Source of the DNA: Betaproteobacteria bacterium
Lineage (GTDB): Bacteria; Pseudomonadota; Gammaproteobacteria; Burkholderiales; Usitatibacteraceae
Assembly (NCBI GenBank): GCA_025362705.1
Contig: JANYFH010000111.1
Location: 1-42,322, forward strand
Direction: 5' to 3'
DNA: 42,322 nt
Part shown: in pieces, positions 1-8,675 of the stretch
How positions within the stretch are numbered: the stretch's first letter is position 1
How the letters are laid out: each line of letters opens with the position of its first letter
Notes under the pieces: generated by a model
What the model saw: only the letters and a program-made list of their open reading frames with translations
Databases searched by the model: none
Told to the model about the DNA's origin: nothing
Translations under genes and position numbers: made by a program

Positions 1-429
1 GAAAATGCCGGGATCCTTGATGCGAATGGTGTAAATGCCGAACGCGGTCGCGCGCACGATGCCGAATTCCTTGTCGCGCATCGTTGCAGGTCCTGGCGTG
101 CCCCACTTCATGTCGGTGAATTTTCGCGTCGAGACGAAATACACTTCGGCCTTGAAGGGCGATTCAAAGCCGTATTTCCAACCCTTCAAGGTCGCGAGGA
201 TCGGCATGTTTTGCGTGGTGAGCGTATACATGCCGGGTTTGTAAACGTCGGCAATCTGGCCCTCGTTGATAAACACCGCCATCTGCCCTTCGCGTACGGT
301 GAGCTTGGCCCCGTACTTGATCTCGTTATTCAGCCGCTCAAAACGATAGACAAGCGTGTTGTTTGAATCATCCAGCCATTGGATGATGTCAATTAATTCG
401 CCCGTGAGTTTCTTTACCCAATCAACCAT
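1..429 (-). CDS. SPFH/Band 7 domain protein, N-terminal part (cut by window edge)
   Basis: The reading frame is open on the minus strand from an ATG at 429 to the window edge, giving 143 residues beginning MVDWVKKLTG. A Shine-Dalgarno AGGAG lies about 6 nt before the ATG. After an N-terminal helix, the segment around residues 40-75 (VREGQMAVFINEGQ, then a KPGMYTL stretch) is typical of the bacterial SPFH proteins related to the YdjI/virion-core type, which expose a conserved pro-Gly-x-Y/H-x-L turn. Such proteins form membrane- or cytosol-associated oligomers of uncertain role; the true C-terminus (often a zinc-ribbon or GYF-like region) is outside the window. No neighbour in the window explains its job. 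Family assignment is from recognition of the motif pattern only. Confidence 0.8.
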   Translation of the reverse strand, partial: MVDWVKKLTGELIDIIQWLDDSNNTLVYRFERLNNEIKYGAKLTVREGQMAVFINEGQIADVYKPGMYTLTTQNMPILATLKGWKYGFESPFKAEVYFVSTRKFTDMKWGTPGPATMRDKEFGIVRATAFGIYTIRIKDPGIF

Positions 430-467
430 GTAGTGCTCCTGTTCTGCAAGAAGTCTTAACCACGAAA

Positions 468-487
468 GCGCGCCGTATTCGGCGCGC
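468..487. repeat. Inverted repeat in the divergent SPFH/MOSC intergenic region
   Basis: Arms GCGCGCC (468-474) and GGCGCGC (481-487) flank a 6-nt spacer in the 105-bp gap between two divergent genes. It could be a regulator site or merely a GC-rich hairpin; there is no T-tract. The MOSC gene start (535) has no visible Shine-Dalgarno. Confidence 0.35.
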
Positions 488-534
488 AGCTATACTGCAC
501 TGCTACGTTATCACGTTTAATTGTCTACTACACA

Positions 535-1344
535 ATGACTATCTCCCTTCACGCAATCCACATTTATCCTGTCAAGGCGCTCGGCGTGATTTCACTCGCT
601 GAGTCACTTGTTACCCCGCGCGGTTTGCAATACGACCGACGCTTCATGGTAGTTGATCCGCACGACAAGTGCCTGACCCAGCGTGATCACCCGAAGATGG
701 CGACGGTATGGGTTGAAATCAATAATGGCGAGGCAACTTTTTCAGCGCCTGATGTTGAGAGCATTTCATTTCCCGCCACGCCAGGAGTCCTGCCGACGCG
801 CAAAGTGCAGGTGTGGAACAGCGTCGTGCACGCCCATGCCGTGAACGACCAGGTCGATCAATGGCTGTCCTATTATCTGGGCAGCGAGGTACGGCTGGTT
901 TACATGCCCGATTCTGCCGAGCGCCGCGTCGATGCCAACTACGCAACGAACAATGAGGTCGTCAGCTTTGCCGACGGTTACCCGCTGCTGATTGCGTCTC
1001 TCGAGTCGCTCAACGATCTCAATGCGCGCGTTGTCGGCGATGGCGGCGTTGCATTGCCGATGAATCGTTTCCGCCCCAATCTTGTCATCAGCGGTTGCGC
1101 GGCTTATGCGGAAGATCGGCTCGGCGAAATCGTGATCGGTGATGCAACGTTTCGTGCCGTGAAGCCGTGCGCACGTTGTCAGGTGACGACAACCGATCAA
1201 GCTGCGGGCGTGGTGATGGGGCCGGAACCGTTGAAGACTCTTGCCACCTACCGCGACTCACCAAATGGTGTTTTGTTTGGGATGAATTTGATACCCGTCA
1301 GGCTCGGTACGGTACGAGTGGGTGACGTGGTCGCTCTGGCCTGA
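535..1344 (+). CDS. MOSC domain-containing protein (YcbX/mARC-like)
   Basis: 269 residues. The N-terminal third matches the MOSC N-terminal beta-barrel (start TISLHAIHIYPVKAL, then GLQYDRRFMVVD at about 30-41), and the C-terminal part is a MOSC domain with MNRFRPNLV at 176-184 and the cysteine motif PCARCQ (C212, C215). In this family the conserved cysteine ligates the molybdenum cofactor, and the proteins act in reductive detoxification of N-hydroxylated compounds or in sulfur transfer. Length fits the short form without a C-terminal 2Fe-2S ferredoxin domain, so an external electron donor would be needed. The ATG at 535 has no clear Shine-Dalgarno; a TTTAAT at 516-521 could be a -10 giving a very short leader. 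It converges with the RND gene. Confidence 0.88.
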   Translation: MTISLHAIHIYPVKALGVISLAESLVTPRGLQYDRRFMVVDPHDKCLTQRDHPKMATVWVEINNGEATFSAPDVESISFPATPGVLPTRKVQVWNSVVHAHAVNDQVDQWLSYYLGSEVRLVYMPDSAERRVDANYATNNEVVSFADGYPLLIASLESLNDLNARVVGDGGVALPMNRFRPNLVISGCAAYAEDRLGEIVIGDATFRAVKPCARCQVTTTDQAAGVVMGPEPLKTLATYRDSPNGVLFGMNLIPVRLGTVRVGDVVALA

Positions 1345-1368
1345 TGTCATACCCGCAAAATAATGCCG

Positions 1369-1433
1369 AACTCTAGTACCGGCGCGGATTTCATGGATAT
1401 TTATGCCAGAAAGCCGCACCAGATATAGACTTT
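1369..1433 (-). repeat. Degenerate copy C of the ~66-bp palindromic 3'-end element
   Basis: The left end GAACTCTAGTACCGGCG (1369-1385) matches 14 of 17 bases of the left arm of copy A at 12562 and is followed by the same GCG-rich step. The right arm (1417-1433) is poorly conserved: about 10 of 17 bases can pair with the left arm. It ends 2 bp from the stop codon of the RND gene, in the same orientation relative to the upstream gene as the other two copies. A local hairpin (1411-1416 with 1440-1445, 1424-1428 with 1435-1439) overlaps it. Confidence 0.5.
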
Positions 1434-1434
1434 T

Positions 1435-3774
1435 CTATACGGCTTTCTTATGCGGTTTTAACAGGAACGTTGCCAGCGCCGGCAACAAAAAGATCGCGCC
1501 CAACATATTCAGGAAGAACATGAACGCGAGCAAAACACCCATGTCCGCCTGAAATTTCAGCGCCGACATCGCCCATGTGCCAACACCCAGGGTCATCGTC
1601 ACTGCAGTGAAAACCATCGCGGCGCCACGTTCTTTGAGCGCTTCAAAAAAAGCCGCGCCCAGTTCCATGCCTTCTTCGAGATGCACTTCGAGGCGATCGA
1701 ACAGGTAGATGCCGTAGTCAACACCGACACCGACGCCTAACGCAATAACCGGCAGGGTTGATACCTTGAGTCCAATACCCAGCAGCGGCATCAATGCCTC
1801 ACAGAGTATCGACACAATGGCCAGCGGGATCAGAATGCAAAGCGTCGCGCGCAGGCTCCTGAAAGTGGCCCAGCACATCAATAACAGCGCACCGAAAATG
1901 GCAGCGTGCATTTCGTAGCGCGCACTGTCAACGGCTTCATTGGTCGCCGCCGCCACTCCCATGTTGCCGGTGGCGAGTTTGAATTCCAGTTTGTCGCTGT
2001 TGCTTTCCTTAGTGATGTTTTTCACTTCGCTGACCAGGCGTTTCAATGTTTCACCCTGCTGGTCTGTCGTGTTCACCAGCAACTGCATGGCCGAGCAATC
2101 CGGATTCAACAGGCCGGTGGCGGTATCGATCGGTGTCACACTTTGCGCCATCATCGAAGGGTCGCGCGGCAACTGGCGCCACTTGAGATTGCCTTCATTG
2201 AAGCCGGCATTGATGTTGCGCGCAAGACCTGGCAATGACATCACGGACTGCGTGCCTTCGACGTTTTGCATATACCAGTCGAATTTCTCGATGGTCGACA
2301 TGATGTCGTAGTTAGTGCACGCACCTTGCACACCCTTGGTTTGTGCAACTACGCCTAGTGTATTCACGCCGACCGCGAACTTCTGCACGATAACGCCGTT
2401 ATCAACGTTGTAACGCGAAGTGGCGCGTAGTTCAGGCACACCGGAACCGTAATCACCGACTTTGAGGTCGTGCGCTTTCCATAGTCCAAGCGCCAGCACA
2501 ACGGCCGCAATCGCGACAATGACGGTGGCGCGCTTTTTTTGTACGCAGCTCGATGCCGTGTGCCAGATCCGCTCAACGCGATGTTCCTGCGTTACTTCTT
2601 TGCCAAGCGCGCTCTTCGACATGGAAAGATAGGAGAGCAGGATGGGCAATAACATTTTATTGGTGATGATCATCCACGCTACACCCAGCGATGCCGTGAT
2701 ACCGAGCTCGCGCACGATGTCGATCGGGATCAGCATGATCACAGCAAAGCCGAGCACATTGGTTACCAGCGCCAGCGTGCCGGGAATAAAAATAGTGGCA
2801 AACGAATGCTTGGCCGCGGTAAGGCTGTCAGCCCCACCTATAACCTCGTGCTCCCACGATTTGGTCATTTGCACTGCGTGCGAAACACCGATGGAAAATA
2901 TCAGGAATGGCACCAGAATCGACAGGGGATCGATACCGAAGCCGATGATAGGCAACGTCCCCAGCAACCACAACACCGGCATCATCGCAACGACCAGTGC
3001 GACCAGCGTTAATTTCAGATCTTTCACGAACCAAAGCATCAGCACCGCCGTAATGACGAATGCGATCAGGAAAAACATGATCACACCGCGCGCACCCGCA
3101 GAGATGTCGCCTACCGCTTTGGCAAAACCGATGACGTGAATGCTGTGGTTCGGCCCTTCGTACTTGGCGCGCAATTCGTCGAGCTTGTTCGACAAATCAA
3201 AATAATTGAGCTTCTCGATCCGGCCTCCGTCCTTCGGGATCGCTTCCAGCAAGCCGGCCATCACCAGCGCGCCGGTGAAGTCGGTGGCAACGGTACGACC
3301 GATCTCGTTGGATTTTTGCACGTTGCCGCGCACAATGATCATGTCGGCCGACGTGCCCTGGAAGGTGGCGGGGATGACATTACCACCGGCGAAACCCTCT
3401 TCAACGACCTCGATGAATCTGGTGTTAGGTGTGAACAGCGAACGCACGCTGGGTTTGTCGACCCCTTCGAGCGCCATGATGTCGTTGGTTAAGGCTTTCA
3501 GTTTGGCCATGAACTCCGGGTTGTAGATATCACCCTGCTTCTGCACCAGCGCAATGGCGATCCGGTTGGCACCACCGAACACGGTTTCATATTCCTTGTA
3601 CACCTTCATGTACGGATGCTTCAACGGCACCATCTTGTTGAAGCCCGCATCGACCTTCAACTGGCTCGCGGAAATGGCGAAACCGACCGTGACAAAAGCA
3701 AAAACAATCAGCCAAATCTTGCGATTATTGAAAATGATTGCGGAAAATTTTTCGATGAGTTTTTGTAAGTTCAT
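1435..3774 (-). CDS. RND superfamily (MMPL/HpnN-like) inner-membrane exporter
   Basis: 779 residues with the duplicated RND plan: one membrane helix near residues 17-37, a large periplasmic domain to about 228, five helices (about 229-395), then helix 7 near 415-435, a second periplasmic domain and five closing helices. The second half carries LGVGVGVDYGIYLFDRL, the GxxxDY signature of MMPL/HpnN-type lipid exporters that couple transport to proton flow. In the equivalent place the first half has GVSHAVQM without the aspartate. The length is that of the short lipid-type RND proteins, not AcrB. It follows the YCF48 gene by 54 bp and ends the DUF1302-DUF1329-YCF48-RND set, so it is probably the inner-membrane motor of an envelope transport system for a hydrophobic molecule. 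Direction and substrate are unknown. Confidence 0.85.
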   Translation of the reverse strand: MNLQKLIEKFSAIIFNNRKIWLIVFAFVTVGFAISASQLKVDAGFNKMVPLKHPYMKVYKEYETVFGGANRIAIALVQKQGDIYNPEFMAKLKALTNDIMALEGVDKPSVRSLFTPNTRFIEVVEEGFAGGNVIPATFQGTSADMIIVRGNVQKSNEIGRTVATDFTGALVMAGLLEAIPKDGGRIEKLNYFDLSNKLDELRAKYEGPNHSIHVIGFAKAVGDISAGARGVIMFFLIAFVITAVLMLWFVKDLKLTLVALVVAMMPVLWLLGTLPIIGFGIDPLSILVPFLIFSIGVSHAVQMTKSWEHEVIGGADSLTAAKHSFATIFIPGTLALVTNVLGFAVIMLIPIDIVRELGITASLGVAWMIITNKMLLPILLSYLSMSKSALGKEVTQEHRVERIWHTASSCVQKKRATVIVAIAAVVLALGLWKAHDLKVGDYGSGVPELRATSRYNVDNGVIVQKFAVGVNTLGVVAQTKGVQGACTNYDIMSTIEKFDWYMQNVEGTQSVMSLPGLARNINAGFNEGNLKWRQLPRDPSMMAQSVTPIDTATGLLNPDCSAMQLLVNTTDQQGETLKRLVSEVKNITKESNSDKLEFKLATGNMGVAAATNEAVDSARYEMHAAIFGALLLMCWATFRSLRATLCILIPLAIVSILCEALMPLLGIGLKVSTLPVIALGVGVGVDYGIYLFDRLEVHLEEGMELGAAFFEALKERGAAMVFTAVTMTLGVGTWAMSALKFQADMGVLLAFMFFLNMLGAIFLLPALATFLLKPHKKAV

Positions 3775-3828
3775 GGCGCGCTCAATTGGTGAGACTACAA
3801 GTGGTGTCAGCGGAAATTCTGTGGCCGT

Positions 3829-4929
3829 CTATTGCTTGGCAGGTGCAGCCGCAGCGAACAGCACCTCGCGCACCCCCGCTTCGCCGATCAGCAACAACGC
3901 GTTTGGCGCGCCCAGCAGAGGAGCAGAAAGCGCTTTGGTTGATCCGGATGACAGCGGAGAGAACGACTCGCCGTTATCTCGTGATACCAGCACCGTTCCG
4001 GAAAGCCCCGCCAGCACGAGTGCGCCATCGGGTAGACGGGTAGAACCCATCAGCGACGCAACCGATTTGTTTTCAATCTGCTTCCAATTATTCAACGACG
4101 GATCGGTACTACGATAAATTCTGCCGCGCAATCCGTAGATAAGCACTGCTCCGTCCTTTGCCTGAATCGCGCCAAAAAAGGAGCCCTTGTATGGTGACGC
4201 GATCTTTATCCAGGTCTTGCCACCATCGTCGGATTTGGCAAGCATGCCCGCTTCACCCGCAACAAACAGTTTATTTTCTCCGAGTTTCACAATAGCGTTC
4301 AGATGTTTGTCAGCATCGCCACCTTTGCCCCCTGCGTCGTCATCTACGGCCTTTTTATTGCCAACACTCTCGTATTTGCCTTTCTTGGACGTACTAACCT
4401 GAGCCGCCGTTTTCGGGGGGGCGAACATCGTGCGCATGCCCCAGACCTTACCGCCATCGGTGGTCGCGTAGAACGCACCGTATGCGCCTACAGCAAAGCC
4501 CGTATTGGCGTCGACGAAGGTAACATCCATCAACGGTTTTTGATCCTCTGCTGCTGAAAAGGCTTTAACCCACGACTCACCCCGATCAGTCGAGGTAAGA
4601 ATGGTGCTGTCGTGACCCACCGCCCAGCCGACCTTGTCATCAAGGAAATACACCGCTGTCAGCAACGGTGTATTCGGCGGTGTCATGGCGCGCTGCCACG
4701 ACTCGCCGTTGCTGTCAGAGTAAACGATATAGCCACGATCCCCGACGGCCACCACGCGGTTGCCAATGCGGGTGGCATCGGTCAATAGCAGACGGGACAT
4801 CGTTTGTTTGGTGAGTGGCCCAGACACGGGCATCACGGCAGGATTGATTTGTGCGCGCACATCGAACGACACGCAGGTGGTTAGCACCACGCCTGCAACA
4901 ATGGCGGCAAGTACAATGAATTTTGTCAT
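3829..4929 (-). CDS. YCF48-related periplasmic beta-propeller protein
   Basis: 366 residues with an N-terminal signal peptide, predicted cleavage after VRA at about 26. The body is a series of YCF48/BNR-like blades with Asp-box-type turns: SDSNGESW (71-78), STDRGESW (113-120), TTDGGKVW (156-163), SDDGGKTW and SRDNGESF. The framework is that of Ycf48/HCF136, which in phototrophs is a photosystem II assembly factor. In non-phototrophs the family is found beside RND transporters, where the propeller is presumably a periplasmic partner. Residues about 171-208 form a charged, low-complexity insertion between blades. It probably shares its promoter (4983-5012) with the RND gene downstream. LTTC in the signal sequence is a poor lipobox, so I call it soluble. 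Confidence 0.85.
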   Translation of the reverse strand: MTKFIVLAAIVAGVVLTTCVSFDVRAQINPAVMPVSGPLTKQTMSRLLLTDATRIGNRVVAVGDRGYIVYSDSNGESWQRAMTPPNTPLLTAVYFLDDKVGWAVGHDSTILTSTDRGESWVKAFSAAEDQKPLMDVTFVDANTGFAVGAYGAFYATTDGGKVWGMRTMFAPPKTAAQVSTSKKGKYESVGNKKAVDDDAGGKGGDADKHLNAIVKLGENKLFVAGEAGMLAKSDDGGKTWIKIASPYKGSFFGAIQAKDGAVLIYGLRGRIYRSTDPSLNNWKQIENKSVASLMGSTRLPDGALVLAGLSGTVLVSRDNGESFSPLSSGSTKALSAPLLGAPNALLLIGEAGVREVLFAAAAPAKQ

Positions 4930-4982
4930 GTGAATACAGCCTCGGCGAACAGTGAGCGGTGAGCGACGTTGAATGCAGATCG

Positions 4983-5012
4983 ATTATTGAATTGCCGACT
5001 CTGTGGCGTCAA
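4983..5012 (-). promoter_or_regulatory. Candidate sigma-70 promoter for YCF48-RND
   Basis: On the minus strand TTGACG (5007-5012), an 18-bp spacer, and AATAAT (4983-4988): each hexamer has 5 of 6 consensus bases. It lies directly after the DUF1329 hairpin, so the four-gene set would be split into two transcription units. Confidence 0.5.
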
Positions 5013-5036
5013 TCGAAAAAGCCGCCTCCAAAAACA

Positions 5037-5065
5037 ATTCGGGGACAAAATAATTGTCCCCGAAT
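5037..5065 (-). terminator. Perfect 12-bp hairpin after DUF1329, probable terminator
   Basis: Arms ATTCGGGGACAA (5037-5048) and TTGTCCCCGAAT (5054-5065) are perfect complements with a 5-nt loop. On the minus strand the stem is followed by TGTTTTT, so it fits a Rho-independent terminator 38 nt after the DUF1329 stop. The GGGGACA...TGTCCCC core also resembles dispersed REP-like palindromes, see findings. Confidence 0.65.
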
Positions 5066-5103
5066 ATTTACAGCCTGAAATACGCTAGATCTTCACCTTC
5101 CAA

Positions 5104-6477
5104 TCAACGCGTACCCAGATTGCGCAGGTTTTGCGGAGTGTAGTCGGCAGCAGTGCGCTTGATCGGCTGATAGATGACTTTCTCTTCCGAACGCAGGCCC
5201 ATCGCGATGTAGCGACGCGACTGAAGGTCATGGTGTACTTCGATCGTGCCAAACCACATCGGGACGTCGTACCAGTTCTCGCTGTGCTGCTCGGAGAAAC
5301 GCCACAATTGTCCGCGACCATCATATTTGTCGATCAGCACAACGTTCCAGCTATCTTCGTCGATGTAAAAGGTACGGCGCGCGTAGATGTGCGAGGTGCC
5401 AGCCTTCAACGTCGCATCCACCACCCAAACGCGATGCAGTTCATAGCGTGCCAGATCCTGGTTCAAGTGGCCCGGGCGTAGCAGATCGCCATACTTAAGC
5501 TTCGGATCCGTCATGCGATACGAGTTGTAGGGAATATACATTTCTCTCTTGCCGACCAGCTTCCATTCATAGCGATCAGTCGCACCGTTGTACATGCCGA
5601 AGTCGTCATTGGTACGTAGTCCGTCAGCAGCAGTACCGGGGTTGTCGTACGCCACGTTTGGCGCCAGACGCACGCGACGCTGTCCAGGGTTATACGTCCA
5701 CGCCGAACGCGGCTCCTTTGCCTGGTCAACGGTCTCGTGTACTAATAGAATCTGTCCGGCAAGGCGCGCTGGTGCAGTGGTGACTTGCAAATAATTGAGA
5801 ACCTTGTTGGGCTCGCGTTGCGCCGCTGTTTTCGACAGGTTGCCATATTGCAAATCATATTCGTACTCAAATTTCACGAGTGCAAAATCGCCAGTTGCAG
5901 TAACTGCAGCCTGTGCCCAGTTTTGGGCGAAAGTGTCACCCTTGTAATGCAAGATCATGTTCCAGATTGCTTCATTGCCGTCCTTGGGGATGGGAAACGG
6001 AACTCCGCCCGTGCAACCGACAACGCCGTTGCCACCGGTCGCAAGCTTGGCTTTGGCAGCACACTCTTTGGTTTCCTTGTAGTTTCCTTCCGGGTACGCC
6101 GCCGTGCGGCGCGTGGCGAAAACATTCAACTTGTAGGTTGGATACTGCTTCAGCATGGCCATCTGACCCGGCGAAAGATTGTCCTTGTATTTGTCGGCCG
6201 TCGCAGCCGTGATTGTAAACAGCGCCTTGTCAGTCGGGAACGGATCGGGATAAGTGCCTCCCGTTTTGAATGCCAAACCCGCCGGTACCTTAGTGATGCC
6301 GCCATCCCATGCGGGGATGGTGCCTGCAGCATTTCCGGCTTTCTCCGCGCCCATGGGTGTCAGTGTGGTGCCGAGTTTCGCCAGGTCGCTTGCGCCAAGC
6401 TCGGCATAGGCTCCGACCGAAATGGCCAGAGCCCCTACCGTGGCCGATGCCAACATCGTCAATCGTTTCACGTTCAT
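5104..6477 (-). CDS. DUF1329 (LolA/LolB-fold-like) periplasmic or outer-membrane protein
   Basis: 457 residues with a signal peptide (MNVKRLTMLASATVGALA..., cleavage near AYA at 25). The mature start, ELGASDLAKLGTTLTPMGAE followed by IPAWDGG, is the hallmark of DUF1329. Later hallmarks are the PFPIPKDG block (about 160-167), the ARRTFYIDEDSW segment and the tail ending in NLRNLGTR. Known of the family: it adopts a LolA-like half-barrel, a fold that shields lipid chains in transit across the periplasm. Start choice is secure: GGAGG stands 4-5 nt before the ATG. It is transcribed with DUF1302 upstream (142-bp gap) and closed by the hairpin at 5037-5065. Function in lipid carriage is inferred. 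Confidence 0.88.
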   Translation of the reverse strand: MNVKRLTMLASATVGALAISVGAYAELGASDLAKLGTTLTPMGAEKAGNAAGTIPAWDGGITKVPAGLAFKTGGTYPDPFPTDKALFTITAATADKYKDNLSPGQMAMLKQYPTYKLNVFATRRTAAYPEGNYKETKECAAKAKLATGGNGVVGCTGGVPFPIPKDGNEAIWNMILHYKGDTFAQNWAQAAVTATGDFALVKFEYEYDLQYGNLSKTAAQREPNKVLNYLQVTTAPARLAGQILLVHETVDQAKEPRSAWTYNPGQRRVRLAPNVAYDNPGTAADGLRTNDDFGMYNGATDRYEWKLVGKREMYIPYNSYRMTDPKLKYGDLLRPGHLNQDLARYELHRVWVVDATLKAGTSHIYARRTFYIDEDSWNVVLIDKYDGRGQLWRFSEQHSENWYDVPMWFGTIEVHHDLQSRRYIAMGLRSEEKVIYQPIKRTAADYTPQNLRNLGTR

Positions 6478-6619
6478 GTTTCCTCCAGATAGTTATCGTA
6501 ATTCTTTGCAAAATCCTGATTTCAAACGCCAGCCATTGTCTGTTGCAATGATCCAACGTTGACGATGGTTAGCCGCCGACTCCTGGGTTTGGAATTCGGC
6601 GGACTTTCCAGAACTCGGG

Positions 6620-8599
6620 CTAGAACGAGTAAGACACTACAAACGAGTAGAAATCACGGTCCTTGATCGGGTTAGCGCTGGAACAGAAGTTAGCGCCCTG
6701 TCCCGCAATGCCCAACGCGGGTATACCAGTGATCTGCGGGGAAAGCGAAGTTTGCCCGGCATTGGTGACCTGATCGGTACCACAGAACACTCTTCCACCG
6801 AAGAACGTGTTGTAGGAAATGTCGAAACTCAAGCGTCGCTGAAACTCAAGGTTGGCGCCGACCGAAACCGATTTCACTCCCTCGTTAAACGTCTGCGACA
6901 CACCCTTCACGTCATGACTGAAGGCAACACGTGGCGCCAGATTGCCGCCGAACAGCGCGTTGGCGTAATCAAGGCGCCCGACCAAACGGTAACCCCAGGA
7001 ATTTTCAGTTGTGTAACCGCCTGGCTGCACCGACCCCGCCTGTCCCGCTACGGCACCTTCAGCCGTCGCTGGCAGACCAGCCGCCGGGCCGCTGAATTTC
7101 TGGCCGTTGGTCAGTCCGTTGTACTTGGTATAACCGATCTCACCAACAACCACGCCCTGATCAGAGTGGAATATGTTCGGGAACGATTTGGTAGCCGTCA
7201 TCTGGAACTGCGTCTGCTTGACGCGACGCCAGCCGGTGATCTCCGTACCATTGGGAACCAAAGCCGCCGCAGAAGCACCGAAAGGGTTCGTCGCACTAAC
7301 CGTTCCAGGAATAGTCGCAAAACCAGTCACCAGATTTGGTGCGCTCAGAACAGCAAGAATCACCTCCGCGCTGGCTAGTTGCAAAGGCTGATTGGGACGG
7401 TACGAAACTTCACCTTGCAAGGCAATCCCGGCCGGCCCCTGCGTGTTAAATGAGAAGCCGTACATTTTGATGTCTTCCGGATACTCAACGAAATAACTCG
7501 CGGTACCCGTATGACCCACGGCTGCCGCCAACGGCCCGCCCGTTACGATGGATGTCGGCGTACCTTTCACGCCAGAGAGCACTGGAGTACGGCTATGGTA
7601 ATTCACGAAATAAGTGCCGAATTCGGTGTTGTTCAATTCCGTGGCGAGATAGCGAAATGCCGCGCCATATTGGCCGGTATCCTTGGCATTGCGATCTGCG
7701 GTGCGCGGCACCCATACCGCAGCGGCTGGATCAAATGGACCGTAACCCAACAACTGCGTCGTTGGGAACGCAGGGGATGTTGGCGGCACCAGGTTAGTTG
7801 GCTTTTGATGGAACAAATCCTTGCGCCGACCGAAACTGACAATTATCTCCGTGGAATCATCCGACGCCGAATCGTTATTGCTGAAATACGAACCTCTCGG
7901 GTCAAGCTTGAATTTGTCGTGGTTGAACAGCATGAAGGTTTCCAGGCTGGCCTGTTTGGTCAATTCAAATGAAGCGTAGAGCGTACTGGTCGGAATGAAT
8001 GCCTCTTTGAGTTCTGAGCCAGGAACACGCAGCTTGGAAACATCCACCGCGTTGATTATATTGATACCGTTCGGAATGAATGTCGATTCACCCCAGGAAA
8101 TCACCTGCTTACCCGCACGAACGTTGATGTTTTTATCGCCGAATTCAAATGTGCGCGCAACGAAGGCATCGAGAAACTTCGCATCTTCGGCGAGACGATC
8201 CCGACCGATCGGACCGAGGCTGTTGGCTCTGCGGGCTTCCGTGTCGACAAAGTATGAACCGCGCACCAGCATGCTCCAGCCGTCGTACTTGCCGGATAGC
8301 TCGTGGGTACCCTTCAGCAATTGTGAGAACGGACGGTTCTTCGCGTAAAAGCGGTCGCCATCGTCTTCATTCGTGGAACGCGACGTACCGCCGTTGGCAA
8401 TACCGATCAGGCTCGGGTCGATCTTGTCAGCTCGTACCGAGATGCCATATGAAAATGTCGAATCAAAGCTGCCTGTAAAGCCATTATCGTAGCTGAACTG
8501 TCCGGCATTGGCGGTACCTGTGAGCGCTAATGCCACGGCGATTGCCGACGCTTTCAGCACGGGCGAGAGTGCGCAAGCGCTCTTGGATAAATTCCTCAT
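6620..8599 (-). CDS. DUF1302 outer-membrane beta-barrel protein
   Basis: 659 residues with a signal peptide (cleavage near ANA at about 32), then QFSYDNGFTGSFDSTFSYG and repeated amphipathic strands with many aromatic and Gly/Asn turns. The chain ends in YSFVVSYSF, a terminal aromatic strand recognised by the BAM machinery. The motif FPNGINIINAVDVSKLRVPGS-type block near 190 (here IPNGINIINAVDVSK) is characteristic of DUF1302. The family nearly always sits next to DUF1329, as here. By position it is the outer-membrane pore of the envelope system; no FadL is present in the window, so it may be the entry or exit route for a fatty or steroid-like substrate. GAGGAG precedes the ATG by 9 nt. A promoter candidate lies at 8630-8658. 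Confidence 0.88.
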   Translation of the reverse strand: MRNLSKSACALSPVLKASAIAVALALTGTANAGQFSYDNGFTGSFDSTFSYGISVRADKIDPSLIGIANGGTSRSTNEDDGDRFYAKNRPFSQLLKGTHELSGKYDGWSMLVRGSYFVDTEARRANSLGPIGRDRLAEDAKFLDAFVARTFEFGDKNINVRAGKQVISWGESTFIPNGINIINAVDVSKLRVPGSELKEAFIPTSTLYASFELTKQASLETFMLFNHDKFKLDPRGSYFSNNDSASDDSTEIIVSFGRRKDLFHQKPTNLVPPTSPAFPTTQLLGYGPFDPAAAVWVPRTADRNAKDTGQYGAAFRYLATELNNTEFGTYFVNYHSRTPVLSGVKGTPTSIVTGGPLAAAVGHTGTASYFVEYPEDIKMYGFSFNTQGPAGIALQGEVSYRPNQPLQLASAEVILAVLSAPNLVTGFATIPGTVSATNPFGASAAALVPNGTEITGWRRVKQTQFQMTATKSFPNIFHSDQGVVVGEIGYTKYNGLTNGQKFSGPAAGLPATAEGAVAGQAGSVQPGGYTTENSWGYRLVGRLDYANALFGGNLAPRVAFSHDVKGVSQTFNEGVKSVSVGANLEFQRRLSFDISYNTFFGGRVFCGTDQVTNAGQTSLSPQITGIPALGIAGQGANFCSSANPIKDRDFYSFVVSYSF

Positions 8600-8629
8600 C
8601 TGATGCTCTCCTCAAGGGTGGTATTGAAA

Positions 8630-8675
8630 CTTATATTCGGCGATAACCTGGCTGCCAGTTACAGTCATTCGACTG
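8630..8675 (-). promoter_or_regulatory. Candidate promoter and palindromic operator of DUF1302-DUF1329
   Basis: Minus strand: CTGGCA (8653-8658), 17-bp spacer, TATAAG (8630-8635), about 30 nt before the ATG. Immediately upstream of the -35 is a palindrome CAGTC-N4-GACTG (8662-8675). The rest of the 300-bp gap to the thiolase stop (8600-8899) holds CTGTACAG (8708-8715), a second GTACAGG at about 8729, and a small hairpin near the thiolase 3' end; no gene was seen. Confidence 0.45.

Noticed and set aside
1906..3526. Several plus-strand open frames opposite the RND gene
   Set aside because: They mirror the codon pattern of the RND gene on the other strand and have no recognisable domains or ribosome sites.
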